Source: Pleurotus ostreatus/Saccharomyces cerevisiae fusant (taxonomy: Eukaryota > Opisthokonta). Taken from it: a stretch of 42,291 nucleotides of DNA. Below, one piece after another: positions 1 through 10,788 of the stretch. Made by a program: the position numbers and the translations under genes. Location of the stretch: positions 1 to 42,291 of the forward strand of contig JAMQCK010000149.1 in NCBI GenBank assembly GCA_024196135.1, given 5' to 3'. Each line of letters opens with the position of its first letter. Positions within the stretch are counted from its first letter, which is position 1. Below the pieces are notes generated by a model that was not told the DNA's origin, did no database searches, and was given only the letters and a program-made list of their open reading frames with translations.

Positions 1-326
1 GCTGCCTACGGGCGATTCCGAGTAGCCACTACCACGCACCTCGACTAACGTCAGATCATATTTCTCCTGCGATATCGTATCGCTGACGGCGGACAGCGTC
101 TCTGCAAGCGCGGTGCGTGGAACGTGCATGACGGACGAGATCAACCTGTGCATGGCCCGCCTGAAGACATTGACAACCCGTGAGAACCTGTGCGGGTAGT
201 CCCGAGCGACACGCGCGCGCCGATGTGGCGCCTTTCTTCCTGCCACCTAACAGCCACCACTCATCTGCGCTGGTATCCCTCTTGAGCGAACCAAAATCGT
301 CTCCAAAATACTTCTCCTCTGCTGAC
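1..326. other. 5' flank of the first F-box-like gene
   Basis: No gene is recognised here. The reading frame of the F-box-like gene stays open upstream to about position 180, but the only upstream initiator in it is a GTG. This stretch is therefore read as promoter and 5' UTR. No clear TATA box is seen. Confidence 0.4.
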
Positions 327-1802
327 ATGCTCGAGCGCATTGCATTCCTCCTCCGCAGCGCCAATACTATAGCAAACATGGGCCTACTCCGCGATGGTGT
401 CGCGCCATCGCCGTTGGACCGCGAGCTCATTAATGAATACTCACGCCTCCTCACCATTGAGCTGGGGCATGTTGATGCGTGTATCTCTCAGACGGGCTCC
501 GCCCGCGAGCAGATCGTCGCCCAGCTCGCCATTGGCCGCTCCCTCGTCGCTCCCATTCGCCACCTTCCTGGCGAAATCCTCGCCCAAATCTTTATCCAGT
601 ACTATAAGGCAGAGAAATCTAGCCCTACGAAGATGATCAGCTACGCTGTGGCACCAGTATGCTATACATGGTGGATGGTCGCGCGATCCGCAACCGCGCT
701 TTGGACCAATATCTCCCTGGGTCCCTCGGCCGCTCGTATGCGTCATCATCTCGATGCTTGTGTCGATCTATCTGGGTCGCGTGAAATCGATATATACGCC
801 TTCGATGCATCCCGCCATGCCGAGGTCATCCCGCAGCTCGCACAGCTCGCGCCAGCGTGGGTACGATGGCGGACTCTATGGCTGCCTCTCCATCACATCG
901 AGAGCCTCGATATCCCGTTTCAAAAGCTCACGTGTCTCGAGAAAGTGGCTTGCTATTGCCCTTCATACAGTCGCGACCGGAAGATTCTGCATGATTTGCC
1001 CCGTGCGGGTCGCGTTCGGCAACTGCATATCGAGGACTTCGGCGATCTACCTGGGCTTCTCTTGCCAACAATGTGCTTCATCACGCGACTCTCGCTTACC
1101 AGCAGCTATTGTAGCTTCAGAATCATCATTCCACTTCTCAAACAGTGCAGCGCAACCTTGGTACATCTGTACGTATCATATGCACAGGACCGTACCTCCT
1201 CCACTTCGATCTCTCGTCCTACCCCAGTTCTCCTGCCCAAGCTCGTCTCCATAAATTTGGGCCAGCTTGCGCATGAGATCTCGCCATTCCTCAAAGCTCC
1301 CAAACTCAAGTTCATAACTCTTCAGCGCGGGGGCCACGGATTCGGGAACGCCTTGGAATCTTTGGATGCCTATCTTTCCCTCCCGGAGTTTCCTATCCAG
1401 TGCCCCCAACGCTTGTCGTTCCTCGAGTATACTGTCCCTCGCGCACCAGCGGGAACGCCGAACGCCATCACAGGCCTAGTTGGTAGCTGCCTCGAACGAT
1501 TGAATGACCTTCAAGAGCTGTGCGTCATGGGGTGCGACCTCGATGCCGTGCTCGCAAATCTCCCGGACGAACTCGTCGCGCGCTTGGGCTGCATCAGCGG
1601 CCACGCTCCGCTGCTTCCCAACCTTACCGCCGTGACGTTGCGCGCCGGGGCAGAGTCACCGCCACTGGCGCCCGCATCCCGACGCGTTCTGCACGACATC
1701 ATACGATCGAGGTTGACGCCTCGCATCGTGTGCGGACGCGCCGTGGCGGCCCTCAAGCGAATTGACGCCGACTTTGACCTCGGCGTCGACACGGCGATAT
1801 AG
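327..1802 (+). CDS. F-box-like domain protein, copy 1 of a tandem pair
   Basis: A single-exon gene of 491 aa. The ATG at 327 is chosen because it aligns with the first Met of the paralogue at 2388 (both begin MLERI) and gives nearly the same length (491 versus 496 aa). Residues about 35-72 form a short helical, charged stretch. Residues about 76-130 carry an F-box-like motif: HLPGEILAQIF, then PVCYTWW, then an ALWTNISLG-type ending. The rest is a leucine-rich, LRR-like region that keeps the paralogue's ladder of motifs, including the late segment ARLGCISGHAPLLPNLTAVTL. F-box proteins usually bind Skp1 and recruit substrates to an SCF ubiquitin ligase. The substrate is unknown and the family is strongly expanded in agaricomycetes. 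About half the residues match copy 2 by eye. Function is inferred from the motif only. Confidence 0.85.
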   Translation: MLERIAFLLRSANTIANMGLLRDGVAPSPLDRELINEYSRLLTIELGHVDACISQTGSAREQIVAQLAIGRSLVAPIRHLPGEILAQIFIQYYKAEKSSPTKMISYAVAPVCYTWWMVARSATALWTNISLGPSAARMRHHLDACVDLSGSREIDIYAFDASRHAEVIPQLAQLAPAWVRWRTLWLPLHHIESLDIPFQKLTCLEKVACYCPSYSRDRKILHDLPRAGRVRQLHIEDFGDLPGLLLPTMCFITRLSLTSSYCSFRIIIPLLKQCSATLVHLYVSYAQDRTSSTSISRPTPVLLPKLVSINLGQLAHEISPFLKAPKLKFITLQRGGHGFGNALESLDAYLSLPEFPIQCPQRLSFLEYTVPRAPAGTPNAITGLVGSCLERLNDLQELCVMGCDLDAVLANLPDELVARLGCISGHAPLLPNLTAVTLRAGAESPPLAPASRRVLHDIIRSRLTPRIVCGRAVAALKRIDADFDLGVDTAI

Positions 1803-2387
1803 CGCGTTCCATGGCGGAGACCGTTTGGTGCGTACTTCCTCATCTGGTCCAGGTCAACTCTTTTCTGATAATTTCAACCAGCGGTTCTTTGAACAGTACT
1901 GCGTTACCCTGCCTTCGTTATTGGGTATCACTCGGGAAAGGCTTAGGTGGTGAAGACAGGAAAATATGGTTTCACAATGCCGGTGTGGACCAAGTCCTGC
2001 TCTTTCTTTTGTATGTGGTGTAGAGAACGAGGGGAAGGGCGTAACTGTAAGGTCGTTCGTGGATACGGCTACTTTAATTTATCGCCTACCTTCCAATGTG
2101 TGCGTGACTAAGACTCGTCAACGCGCACGATGGTTGGGGTCGGGAAGAACTCGAGAAGCGGAGGATACAGCCGGTAGTCGTCTTAGCGTTGGTGAGCGAC
2201 CAATGCGGAATGCGGCCGGGTTCTGCCTGCTCGTTATTTGAAGTCCGTGAGAGTTAGTTCGGATATCGCCGAGCGCCACGCGTCGCGCGCGAGGTGACGC
2301 GGTACCTTCCTTCCCGCCACCACAAGCCTGCCTCAGCCAGGCGCTCGCCGAACCCCAGCAACAAGAGTATCCACCTCGAAAGCGCCC
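1803..2387. other. Spacer between the tandem F-box-like genes
   Basis: 585 bases between the stop of copy 1 and the ATG of copy 2. Short ORFs are present but none resembles a protein or shows paralogue conservation. It presumably holds the terminator of copy 1 and the promoter of copy 2. Confidence 0.4.
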
Positions 2388-3878
2388 ATGCTAGAACGCA
2401 TCTCGACCCTCCTCCATAGCGCCGCCGCGCTGGCCAGCAAGAGCATGCTCCGCGAAGGCATCGCGCCATCACCCCTCGAGCGCGAGCCCATCGACGAGAG
2501 TTCGCGGCTCCTCGATATCGAGCTTAAGCATATCGAAGCAGAGATCGCGCGATTGAGCGCCGTCCGCGACCAGCTCGTCGACCAACTCGCCGTCAATCGC
2601 TCCCTCGTTGCGCCTGTCCGCCGTCTCCCTCGCGAGCTCCTCGCTGAGATCTTCGCCCAGTTCTTCCAGGAGGAGGAAGGCTGTCTTACGGATCCGGACA
2701 GTCCGAGGAAACCCACGCAGGAAATCAGCCGCTATGTGGCGCCGGTCAGCTATACGTGGTGGACGGTCGCGCGCTCTACTCCCGTTCTTTGGAGCAACAT
2801 CTTTCTCGGTACCTCGGCCGCTCGCATGCGCCGGCATCTTGACACATGCCTCTCTCTATCCGGGATCTGTGAGCTGGATATATATGGCCACCGGGCACCT
2901 CGCAAAGCCCAAGTCTGCTCGCAGCTAGCGCAGCTGGCGCCAGCGACGGCACGATGGCGAACCCTGTGGCTGCCTCGACTGTTCATGGCAAAGCTCGGTC
3001 TCTCGTTTGAGCACCTTCAGCGCCTGGAAGTGGTGGCATGTAATTGTTCTGGATACAGACTTGATCCGCGAACCCTCCAAGTCCTTTCTCATGCTGCTCG
3101 GATACGGCAGCTGCACCTTGAGGATCTCAACTGCCACGGATTGCAGCTGCCTCCATGTGTCCTCACGCGATTGTCTCTCTCAGGGAGTGAAGGTAGCTTC
3201 AGCCTCGTCGCCCCCCTCCTTCGCCAATGCAGTGCATCCATCCAATACCTGAGCGTTTCCTACGCCAACGACTTCGTCTCTGACCGCGGACCAGCCGACG
3301 TGGTGCATGTCCCTCAGCTCATCTCCGTCGATCTTTCCGAGAACGCCCACCGTGCCCTGCCGTTTTTGGACGCTCCAAAGCTGAACGAGTTGACACTGCG
3401 CCATTGCGGTTATAGTTCCCGCAATCCTTTCGAGTCGTTGCGCGCCTATCTCTCCCGCACCACGTCTCCTGGAAAGTGCCCTCGACGCTTGTCCCTTTTA
3501 GACTTCCGACGACTTCACGGAATATCGACGTCCATAGTTTCCATTACCAACGCACTCGACGACAGTCTCGAGCGCCTCGACGACCTTCACGAACTATGCG
3601 TCGTGAGTAGCACGTTTGACGATTGGATGGGTTATCTCTCGGATCATGATGCCCTCGCGCGCCTTGGTTGCGCCGCCAACCACGTACCATTGTTGCCGAG
3701 TCTCACCAGCCTCACGCTACGCCCTGGAGCGGATTCTGCGTCGATCGCGCCTGCCCTGCGATCTGGGCTCCGCGAGATGGTACAGTCGAGGGCGACAACG
3801 CGCACTGTCAACGGGCGCATCATGCCTGCCCTCGCGCGCTTCGACACTAACATCGACCTCAGCGAAGATGCTGACTAG
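2388..3878 (+). CDS. F-box-like domain protein, copy 2 of a tandem pair
   Basis: A single-exon gene of 496 aa, tandem paralogue of the gene at 327. The N-terminus (residues 1-75) is helical and charged, with LLDIELKHIEAEIARL suggesting a short coiled coil. The F-box-like core is about residues 76-140: RRLPRELLAEIFAQFF, then YVAPVSYTWWTVARSTPVLW. The C-terminal two thirds are leucine-rich with LRR-like spacing, ending in ARLGCAANHVPLLPSL and a short tail. Expected role: substrate receptor of an SCF ubiquitin ligase. The two copies differ by small indels, for example an insertion after the F-box here (GCLTDPDSPRKP). Both frames are fully open, which suggests both are under selection. The decayed minus-strand copy at 8458-8914 is closer to this copy at the nucleotide level than to copy 1. 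Confidence 0.86.
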   Translation: MLERISTLLHSAAALASKSMLREGIAPSPLEREPIDESSRLLDIELKHIEAEIARLSAVRDQLVDQLAVNRSLVAPVRRLPRELLAEIFAQFFQEEEGCLTDPDSPRKPTQEISRYVAPVSYTWWTVARSTPVLWSNIFLGTSAARMRRHLDTCLSLSGICELDIYGHRAPRKAQVCSQLAQLAPATARWRTLWLPRLFMAKLGLSFEHLQRLEVVACNCSGYRLDPRTLQVLSHAARIRQLHLEDLNCHGLQLPPCVLTRLSLSGSEGSFSLVAPLLRQCSASIQYLSVSYANDFVSDRGPADVVHVPQLISVDLSENAHRALPFLDAPKLNELTLRHCGYSSRNPFESLRAYLSRTTSPGKCPRRLSLLDFRRLHGISTSIVSITNALDDSLERLDDLHELCVVSSTFDDWMGYLSDHDALARLGCAANHVPLLPSLTSLTLRPGADSASIAPALRSGLREMVQSRATTRTVNGRIMPALARFDTNIDLSEDAD

Positions 3879-4478
3879 CGCGCCTCGCAGTCGAATGAAA
3901 GGTACGTTGGGAATCGCTAAGTCGGATCTATGTTCTTCTCTAACACTGAATCACAGCAAGATGGCGCCTTTCGCGCGCGGATAAAAATGGTGCGGGCGGC
4001 GGGGTGAAGGTGTGTGCCAACGTAAGGGTTTACAAGTACTGGGAACGGCTGAGCAACATATGTCTCGAGGTGGTCTTGGAATAATGATTCGCAGCATGCG
4101 AGAGGCGCAATGACTTCGGGAAAAGAACAATGGGCATGACGGTTGACTCCGTTGAGGCGAAGCAACACTTAGATCGACCCAAGACACGCACCGGTAAGAG
4201 CCGAACGCGGGCGACGTAACGTGACGGCCGGCGACCCGGCGCGGAACCAGATCAAGGTCGCGCGCCCTGTCCTCCTCCCCCCACCGTGCCCGCCCTACTG
4301 TAGCGTACCCCCACATGTTATATATCGCTGGAATCGCACAGTGTTCAGCTATCCAACGCCGTCGATATTTAATGCTTTTATGCGCATCGCCAACGTCCAA
4401 ACGCCATCGTAAGCGTGCATCCGAACAGAGGACGCCACGACGCCATCTAGCTCGCCCCGCCGACTTCCGCGGGCGAGT

Positions 4479-4599
4479 TGCGTGTCTTGTGAAAGGATCA
4501 GACGCTTAGCACCCCACAAGACACGCAAATCCTGGACGGGCGGCCTAGGGGATGCGTGTCTTGTGAAGAAATAAGTAGCAGGTCCTCGCAAGACACGCA
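4479..4599. repeat. Two adjacent inverted-repeat pairs of TGCGTGTCTTG
   Basis: The 11-mer TGCGTGTCTTG occurs at 4479-4489 with its reverse complement at 4517-4527, and again at 4553-4563 with its reverse complement at 4589-4599. Each pair could fold into an 11-bp stem with a loop of about 25-27 nt. The forward arms extend to TGCGTGTCTTGTGAA. A further single arm in reverse orientation lies at 4180-4190. The arms are perfect although the loops differ, so the arms rather than the loops are conserved. Confidence 0.8.
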
Positions 4600-6386
4600 A
4601 GCTAATAATACTCGCCTGGTTCACGCTCGAGCTTCAATGGGCGATCCGCCTAGCTCGTGAGGTGAGCCGGAGGGTTATGTACGTGACGCTGACAGACCGG
4701 CGATGAACCGGCGCAAGCCAGCGCAGGCAGGTGCGTTGCTCGCAGCTTACCAGTGTTGCCGATCCCCTTTGCTGATGACCGCTTCGCAAAGGTCTCTGTC
4801 CTTCGACGTGGGGCCATAACGATTTCATGACCACCGCAGACGTGCGAATGCTGTTGCGCAACTGCCTGCGCGCACGGCTGAGCAACAGGCGGGGCTCCGC
4901 CCCGAACATATTCCCGGAACACGCGAAAGGTGACACCGCCCGTTCACGCTCGAAGGTAAGTTTTCTCGGCTCGCCTTCGCCCTTGAGCGCGGAGAATCTG
5001 AGCTACCGCAGCCCCAGACGCTATGTCTACGCTCGCATTGACGAAAGCCTACCGCACCGCCCTGTTACACCACCCCTTGCCTGATGAGGCCTACATTGTC
5101 TCTCACCGCCGCCTCCGCCGCATACTCTTCCGACGCACCCCTCTTCAAGACAGCTGAGCTTCGCATGCCCCAAAGCGCTGAAAAGCCTACATCTACCAGG
5201 AGATTGAGGAAATACAACGCGACGGCATGGTGTCAAGTGCTGACTACACGAAGCGTGACCACGTCCCCTCCTAGATTCCTCTCACCCTCCTTCATCTCGT
5301 GTTCCCTCCTCCATCTTATTAGCCCTCACTGACAACGTACACAGATTGTTCTCATAAAGCGCAACGTCAAGGAATAGCGCCAAGGCTACGCAGCTCCCGT
5401 TGAGGCTCGCACAGGAAGAGCGCCTCGCGCGCGAGTCTCCGTTCGAGCTCTGAAGTGTTGGCAGCATCATGCCGCCTTCCCGTGCTCTTGACCGGCACAT
5501 ATGGCGCGTTATGGGTACGTTTCTCCGCTTCTCGCGCGGTGTGATATCTTGAATACCTCACATACTTACTACACAGCGACGGAACACGCTCGATGCATCG
5601 ATTACGAGGGTAAAGGGAAGGAGATAGACTTGGGGGCGAAATGGAGGGGGAGATGCAGGGAAGTGCGCCCGGAGCGCTATTTCTTTGCTTCTGGGCAGCG
5701 AGGCGAAGGCCGAGGGGCAGTGGGATGCTGGGTGCGATAGAAGAAATGGTATCACACTGTTACCGCACCCGTAGAGGACGCGCGCGGCCGTGCATGGACA
5801 GGGACCCATCCTACTATATAGAGTGCAGATAATGCAGTGTAGCTTGTGAATCAACACTCATTTATCGAGAAAATTTGCTTCTGCACACGAACCCAAGCTC
5901 AAGGATACGAACACGAGTGAGAGACGCGTCTTCCCGGTGGTTGCGTGTTCCCGCGCTCTCGCGTGCGGTGCGAGTCTATTTCTCGTTCACGTTCAGCATG
6001 ATTCTGTTGTCTTGCTGATTTATTGTACTACTTCTGTCTCGCACCACGCGTTTGTGTATGACCTTGGCACTACTAACGACTCTGTCCTTACTTCCTGCAC
6101 TTGTACCGTTGGGCTCACAATGAATGTCGCGCACAAGTACTGGCAACCAATTTATTCGGGATAAAGGGTATACAGAGTATTCAAGACGGCGCTAGCGAGT
6201 TCAATTCTACAAAAGCCACCAGACAGGGTATCAAGAATGGTGAGAGGGAGATGGGAAAGGGTACACGACGACGACGCGCGCGAGGGGAGGCGGCGGCGGG
6301 GGCAGGCGCGGAGGCAGACGCGGGATCGGATAAGGCGCGCGTGGCGCCGGAATCACCGGCCGGGCGCTCCGATCAGCCGGGTCACG

Positions 6387-6451
6387 TGCGTGTCTTGACG
6401 GAGCCGAAGACACGCTGAGGTAAGCGTCCCGCGCCAAGGTTGCGTGTCTTG
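6387..6451. repeat. Further copies of the TGCGTGTCTTG repeat upstream of the PBDC1 homologue
   Basis: TGCGTGTCTTG is at 6387-6397, followed by a near-complement AAGACACGC at about 6407-6415 (short-loop hairpin). A further forward copy is at 6441-6451. The last copy lies about 130 bases before the ATG of the PBDC1 homologue, so a regulatory role is possible. With the 4.2-4.6 kb copies, eight arms are seen in the window, all within 2.3 kb of one another. Confidence 0.75.
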
Positions 6452-6583
6452 TAAAAAAGAAGCCAGAGTGGCGGCGATGCCCCGCACACGTGTCAGATAA
6501 GATCATTCGGCGACGTGGCACGCCACGGATCAAGCGCGGCTCGAGCGCGGCCGCCCGATCACCACCTACCTCCTGCATCGACG

Positions 6584-7854
6584 ATGGCGACCAAGTTCGA
6601 CCCCCAAAACGCCCAGAACCTCGTCGAGATCGAGAAGCAGTGCGTCCCCCACTCACCCTCCCCTCGCCCAGGCTGAAAAATTCCCCCAGATTCGCGGTCA
6701 AGGTCGTCGAGCACGCGCAGACGTACTGGCGGCTGCTCGCGCGCGTCAACCCGCGGGACCTGCGACTGACGTCGATCGACGACGAGATATACAATGACCT
6801 GATGGAGACGTTCCCCGAGCTCAACCAGGAGCCGTACGAAAAGCTCGCCAAGATCGACGAGGACTGGATGAAGAACCCCGAGGGCAAGAAGCGATGGGCA
6901 GAGTTCATGAACCGGTGCGTCTTCAGATCGCGCTCGCTCTTCCTCGCGTTTTGCAAGGAGCATCAGTATCGCCATCTATACCTCCCCCGTCATCCACCGC
7001 CGCTAGAAAACGCCTATCCCACCCCCCGCATGCTCGCCGTCCACATGATCGCTCCCGCCCTTATGCCCATGTCGCCTCGGACTTTTGCTCCGTTATTGTA
7101 CGCGGACCCCGTCCTTCAGCATGCAATTTGAACCCTGCCTTTTCATACACGTATCCTAGCCACGTCAACTCACGCCCTCTTCAGATACGAGAAAAAGGTC
7201 AAGGACTACAACTTCGGCTGCCTCATCCGCACGGAAGCGAGCGGCGAATACAGCGAGCTCGGCACAATATTTGGTGCGTCTTCTCACCGCGTCTGCTTTC
7301 CTCCTCGTACTCTCGCGTATTGGCGCGTCAACATCTTCATCTCGCACGTTCTTGTCGCGTCTGCAATGGTACGGGATCACCATTGCCCCGCACCTTGCGC
7401 GCGTTAAGATACTTTACGCCTTCTCATCCCAATACGCGGTGTTCAAGCCTCACTAATCCGACCCCACAGTACAACGCATGCAATTCTACGCCTTCGAGGT
7501 GCGTAGCTACCGCCGTCACCCCACTTGGTCTTCATCTCCTCGCCACCGCGTCTTCAACTCACCCGCTCCCCGTTCTCCCATACATCCCCTCTCCATGCCT
7601 GCACTACCTGCGCATCCCATCTCTCCGCCCTTCCCCCACTCCCACACTCTCCTTCCTCCTCCTCATGCGCCCCCCTCGCCCTTCCCTCTCCATCCCAACA
7701 TCTCACCCACACACCCCAGATCGCCCGCAACCGTCTCGGCCTCAACGACCCCGCGCACAAGATCGCGCAGGAGGACCTCGAGAAGGAGGAGGCGGTGAAG
7801 AGGGAGAAGGAGGAGGAGCGGAAGCGGGAGGCGAAGAAGAAGGGGAAGAAGTAG
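6584..7854 (+). CDS. PBDC1: PBDC1/Chp1 family protein (dedicated chaperone of eEF1A)
   Basis: A five-exon gene: 6584-6639, 6690-6914, 7185-7273, 7470-7498, 7720-7854, giving 177 aa. All junctions keep frame and have GT donors and AG acceptors. The protein reads EIEKQFAVKVVEHAQTYW, then RLTSIDDEIYNDLMETFPEL, KKRWAEFMN, KVKDYNFGCLIRT, MQFYAFEIARNRLGLND and a lysine- and glutamate-rich tail. That is the conserved order of motifs in human PBDC1 and yeast YPL225W/Chp1. The yeast protein is known to assist co-translational folding of the GTPase domain of translation elongation factor eEF1A in the cytosol. Length is close to the yeast protein plus the basic tail. Introns 2-4 (270, 196 and 221 nt) are longer than the ~50-nt norm of this window. 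The first intron acceptor at 6689 is preferred over 6671 because it restores the conserved EKQFAV junction. Confidence 0.95.
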
Positions 7855-8457
7855 GCTGGGGAGGGGGGGAGGCGCTGGGAAGAGAAGGGTGGGGCGAAGT
7901 AGGCGAGGGCAGGCTCCTCGCTGGGAAACGAAGGGCGTGCGTGCGAGGGGAAGGGGTGTATACCCGTCGCGTGTAAGTAAATATGGACGTGAATACTCCT
8001 TCCGTGTATGACCAGACCAGCGAGCTTGCGATGTTCGGCTTTGAGACACGTGGCGATGGCGTGGGCTGCAGGTGACAGTCGCCGCGCGTTGATTCTCGCC
8101 TCTTCCTATCTCCTCCTTGTCATTATGTACGTGTTCCGTCCTACTACGAACGACGACTCGAAGGCGGTCTCTCGCGCCGCCCTTGGGGATCAATGGGGTC
8201 CTAGTGCGTTTTAGTTCACAACGCTTCGAACGACGACACTGCCGCTTTCTGCCACCTCAGGTTGAGACGCTCGCGCGACGAGCAGCTCTCCAATTAGGGC
8301 TCGCGCGTACTAGTCTCAATCACAAGTCTCCATACTGTCCATTGCTACGCTCATCCATACAACTCACCTCCTTACGCGCATCCACACTTTCGTTGATCGC
8401 ATCTCCAGCACCTGTTCCTATTTCGGGAGGACCGAGTCTCAAGCCAGCTCTATATCT
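7855..8457. other. Spacer after the PBDC1 homologue
   Basis: Nothing recognisable. The ORFs on both strands lack similarity to the families seen elsewhere in the window. It should contain the 3' UTR of the PBDC1 homologue and the region downstream of the minus-strand F-box relic. Confidence 0.35.
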
Positions 8458-8914
8458 TCACCGAGGTCGAAGTGCTCGAGGGCCAGCCTCTAGCGCCAGC
8501 TTTGTGAGACTTGCTAGCAACGGACCGTCGTTACTGGCGCAGTTGAGGCGCGCGATGACTTTGTCGAGGAGATGTCGCAAGCGTAGGATGCGTAGGATGC
8601 GCAAAGGGAGAGTGGTCCTTGCCTTGAAAAACTTGATCAAGGTCTCGGCGAGCAGCTCGGGAGGATGAGCGACGATGGAGCCATTCACGCCGAGCGGCTC
8701 GACGGCCTCATCCCGGGTAGTGTTCAAACGTGTAGAAGGGTCGCGGATGGCACGCGGACGATAGATCTGTACTTCGAAGTGCTGTAGTTCGATATCGACA
8801 CGCCGCGAGTGCTCGCTCATGTATGCGCACTGGAGAGGCCATGGCGAGAAGCCCTCGTGGAGCAAGTCCTTGTTGGCTAGCGCGGCAAAGCTGTGTCGAA
8901 ATGCAGTTCAGCAT
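8458..8914 (-). pseudogene. Internally deleted, frameshifted copy of the F-box-like family
   Basis: Read on the minus strand from 8914, the copy starts MLNCISTQLCRA, matching MLERISTLLHSA of the tandem genes. It then shifts frame near 8865 and continues MLHEGFSPWPLQ, RRVDIELQHFEVQI and PPELLAETLIKFFKA, matching the N-terminus and F-box of the gene at 2388. After a short arginine/leucine-rich joint it jumps to VIARLNCASNDGPLLASLTKLAL, which matches the last ~80 residues of the parents (ARLGCAANHVPLLPSLTSLTL). About 300 codons between the F-box and the C-terminus are missing. The 135-residue open stretch from 8865 could still be translated, but the disrupted start and the deletion argue for a relic. 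Confidence 0.8.
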
Positions 8915-10788
8915 GGAAAGAAGACGGACAGAAGAGGTAAAAAGCTGGATCCCGACTTCGCTCTTCGCCAGGAAGCGGTGCTGGCGTGGGCATGTCGTGG
9001 TAGAGAGTTGAACCTCGCGCCGTCTCCCGCGCGGACCGCGTGAGGTTCGGCAATGCCCGCATTACTTCCCACGAATTCTGCACGCTGTCCTCGACTCTCA
9101 TATCGCACCACCGTTGGCTGCTCCCCCTCGCTCTGCTTTATGGACTCGCAGAATGATACATCGGATGGAAACGCTTGATGGTACTGCCAATCTGCTCCGC
9201 TCGAACCGCCCACTTCGCTCAAAATCACGGATCTTCTTTTCCGAATTGGCGATGGTCACGAAAGCAACGAACAGCTACTACTGCAGCACGCAGCCGACAG
9301 CGTATATCTACTGGATCCTTTTGACTCGATGAGCTCTGTATGAGAGCTCGTGCCCTCCGCACGACTGTCGGAGGGAGATAGGGCTGTATGCAGGATGGCA
9401 AGGTGTGTAATCAAGCGCTAGCCGCCTTCTGCCCCCGCTCATCCACTCGCAGAATCTCGGAGACGTTTGGTTCTATATGTCGCACTTGAATATATCTCTC
9501 GAGCAAGATTGTACGAAATCGGCTGTCGACACACCCCTCAAGAAGCGCAATTGCGCCTCGGCGTGCACATGCATAGCTACCCATATACTGTGAACAGGTT
9601 GCTCGCCACGCATGAGGATGTCGCCTCAGGCATATCCTTCTCAGGTTTTTTTGGACTCCTCGACACGACCAGCGCCGCGCATAGCGCTTTGGACGACCTA
9701 TTTCACGACAACCCTTCGTTTTGAGTCAATAGTTATCGCCTCTCGAATCTCTACCGAGCCTTGTTTGTTGCCCTCCGCCGGGCGTCAATCGTACCTACGT
9801 GCATGATACGCGTACTCGTCATCGATGCCTTCCGTCGCACCGCTACTAGATATCCCTTATTTCGAACGTGGTCATCGAGAATTATGTACTCGCGGAAGCT
9901 GCGCTCCAGGAGGCTTCTCGCTTCTGCTGCCGTGTCGTTCTTGCGCCACTTCGCGCCAGGACAGACCAAAATTGTACTCGTTGGGAGATCACTTCTAACG
10001 GAACGCTGTACAATCGTCCGTTCGCCTCATTCGTGGTCTGTTTTCGTCCTTACGCCAAGCTGTAGAGCGTATCCGAGTGTCTGATAGCCTTGCCCGCCAA
10101 GCATGATCATCTCAAGACTGACCACCTCGCTGCGCTGTCCTTCACTGAACGGACTTGACCACGACACGCGCGCGCAGCCTATCTCCAGATCATGTTACAT
10201 TCGTCCCCTCGTTGATCTTCTTTGCAAATTTCCGCATCATCTGCCCGTCAATACTCTATATCGAAGCTTACGGGACCGCGCGATGACTAGCCATGACGAG
10301 GCAGCCCCTTTTTCTGACAGGCGCGGTCCCTCATTGAGTGCAGTTCTAGACCGTAATTCCGAGAACAACCCCCTTCCCCGCGTCTCCCTCTCGCTGGACT
10401 GAACGAGCAGGTATTGGAATGTGTTCAAGCAAGTTGGCGGATCACCAAGATTCGTAGCTATGCGGAAAGGATCGCGACGTGCTGGGGGAGTCGTCGGGTA
10501 CGGTTGGAAACCGCCGGACATGCAAAATAGGCTCACATCACGCAACGCGCGTTTCATCGATCTATGAATACCTTCTTCGACCTTCTGATGGCGCTATATC
10601 GCCCCCGTCCAATGCGATCTCTGCAATTTGACCATGTTGAACGTGCGTGGGAATTTTGCATATTGACGTAACGAGATATGCACAAAGTCATATTTGTCTT
10701 TGACCGCCATTGCGCCCGCTCTGTGCATAACGGCCACCCCCTCCGATAGTACTTCTTACCAGACTTTCGCGCCCGCCAACGATAGGCC
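8915..10788. other. 1.9 kb without a recognised gene
   Basis: Several ORFs of 60-107 codons occur on both strands, but none is supported by motif, paralogue or splice structure. One plus-strand ORF at 9467-9724 (85 codons, ending SALDDLFHDNPSF) looks the most protein-like but is unassigned. Confidence 0.35.

Larger units (their letters stand above)
3879..6583. other. 2.7 kb without a recognised gene, carrying a short inverted-repeat family
   Basis: No ORF here looks like a protein I know. The stretch contains most copies of the TGCGTGTCTTG / CAAGACACGCA repeat (separate entries). A TATA-like string (TATATAGA at 5815-5822) has no identifiable coding region downstream. A short open stretch starting ATG at 5023 reads MSTLALTKAYRTALLHH and, past two in-frame stops, continues as KAYIYQEIEEIQRDG. 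It could be a relic of a gene, but I cannot name it. Confidence 0.4.

Noticed and set aside
4634..4936. Minus-strand ORFs that at first glance looked bacterial
   Set aside because: No motif supports a function, the two frames overlap each other, and the base composition matches the surroundings, so foreign DNA is not supported.
7478..7976. Long overlapping ORFs of up to 360 codons near the 3' half of the PBDC1 homologue
   Set aside because: They run through an intron that separates two conserved coding exons. Only the 7720-7854 part continues the conserved protein.
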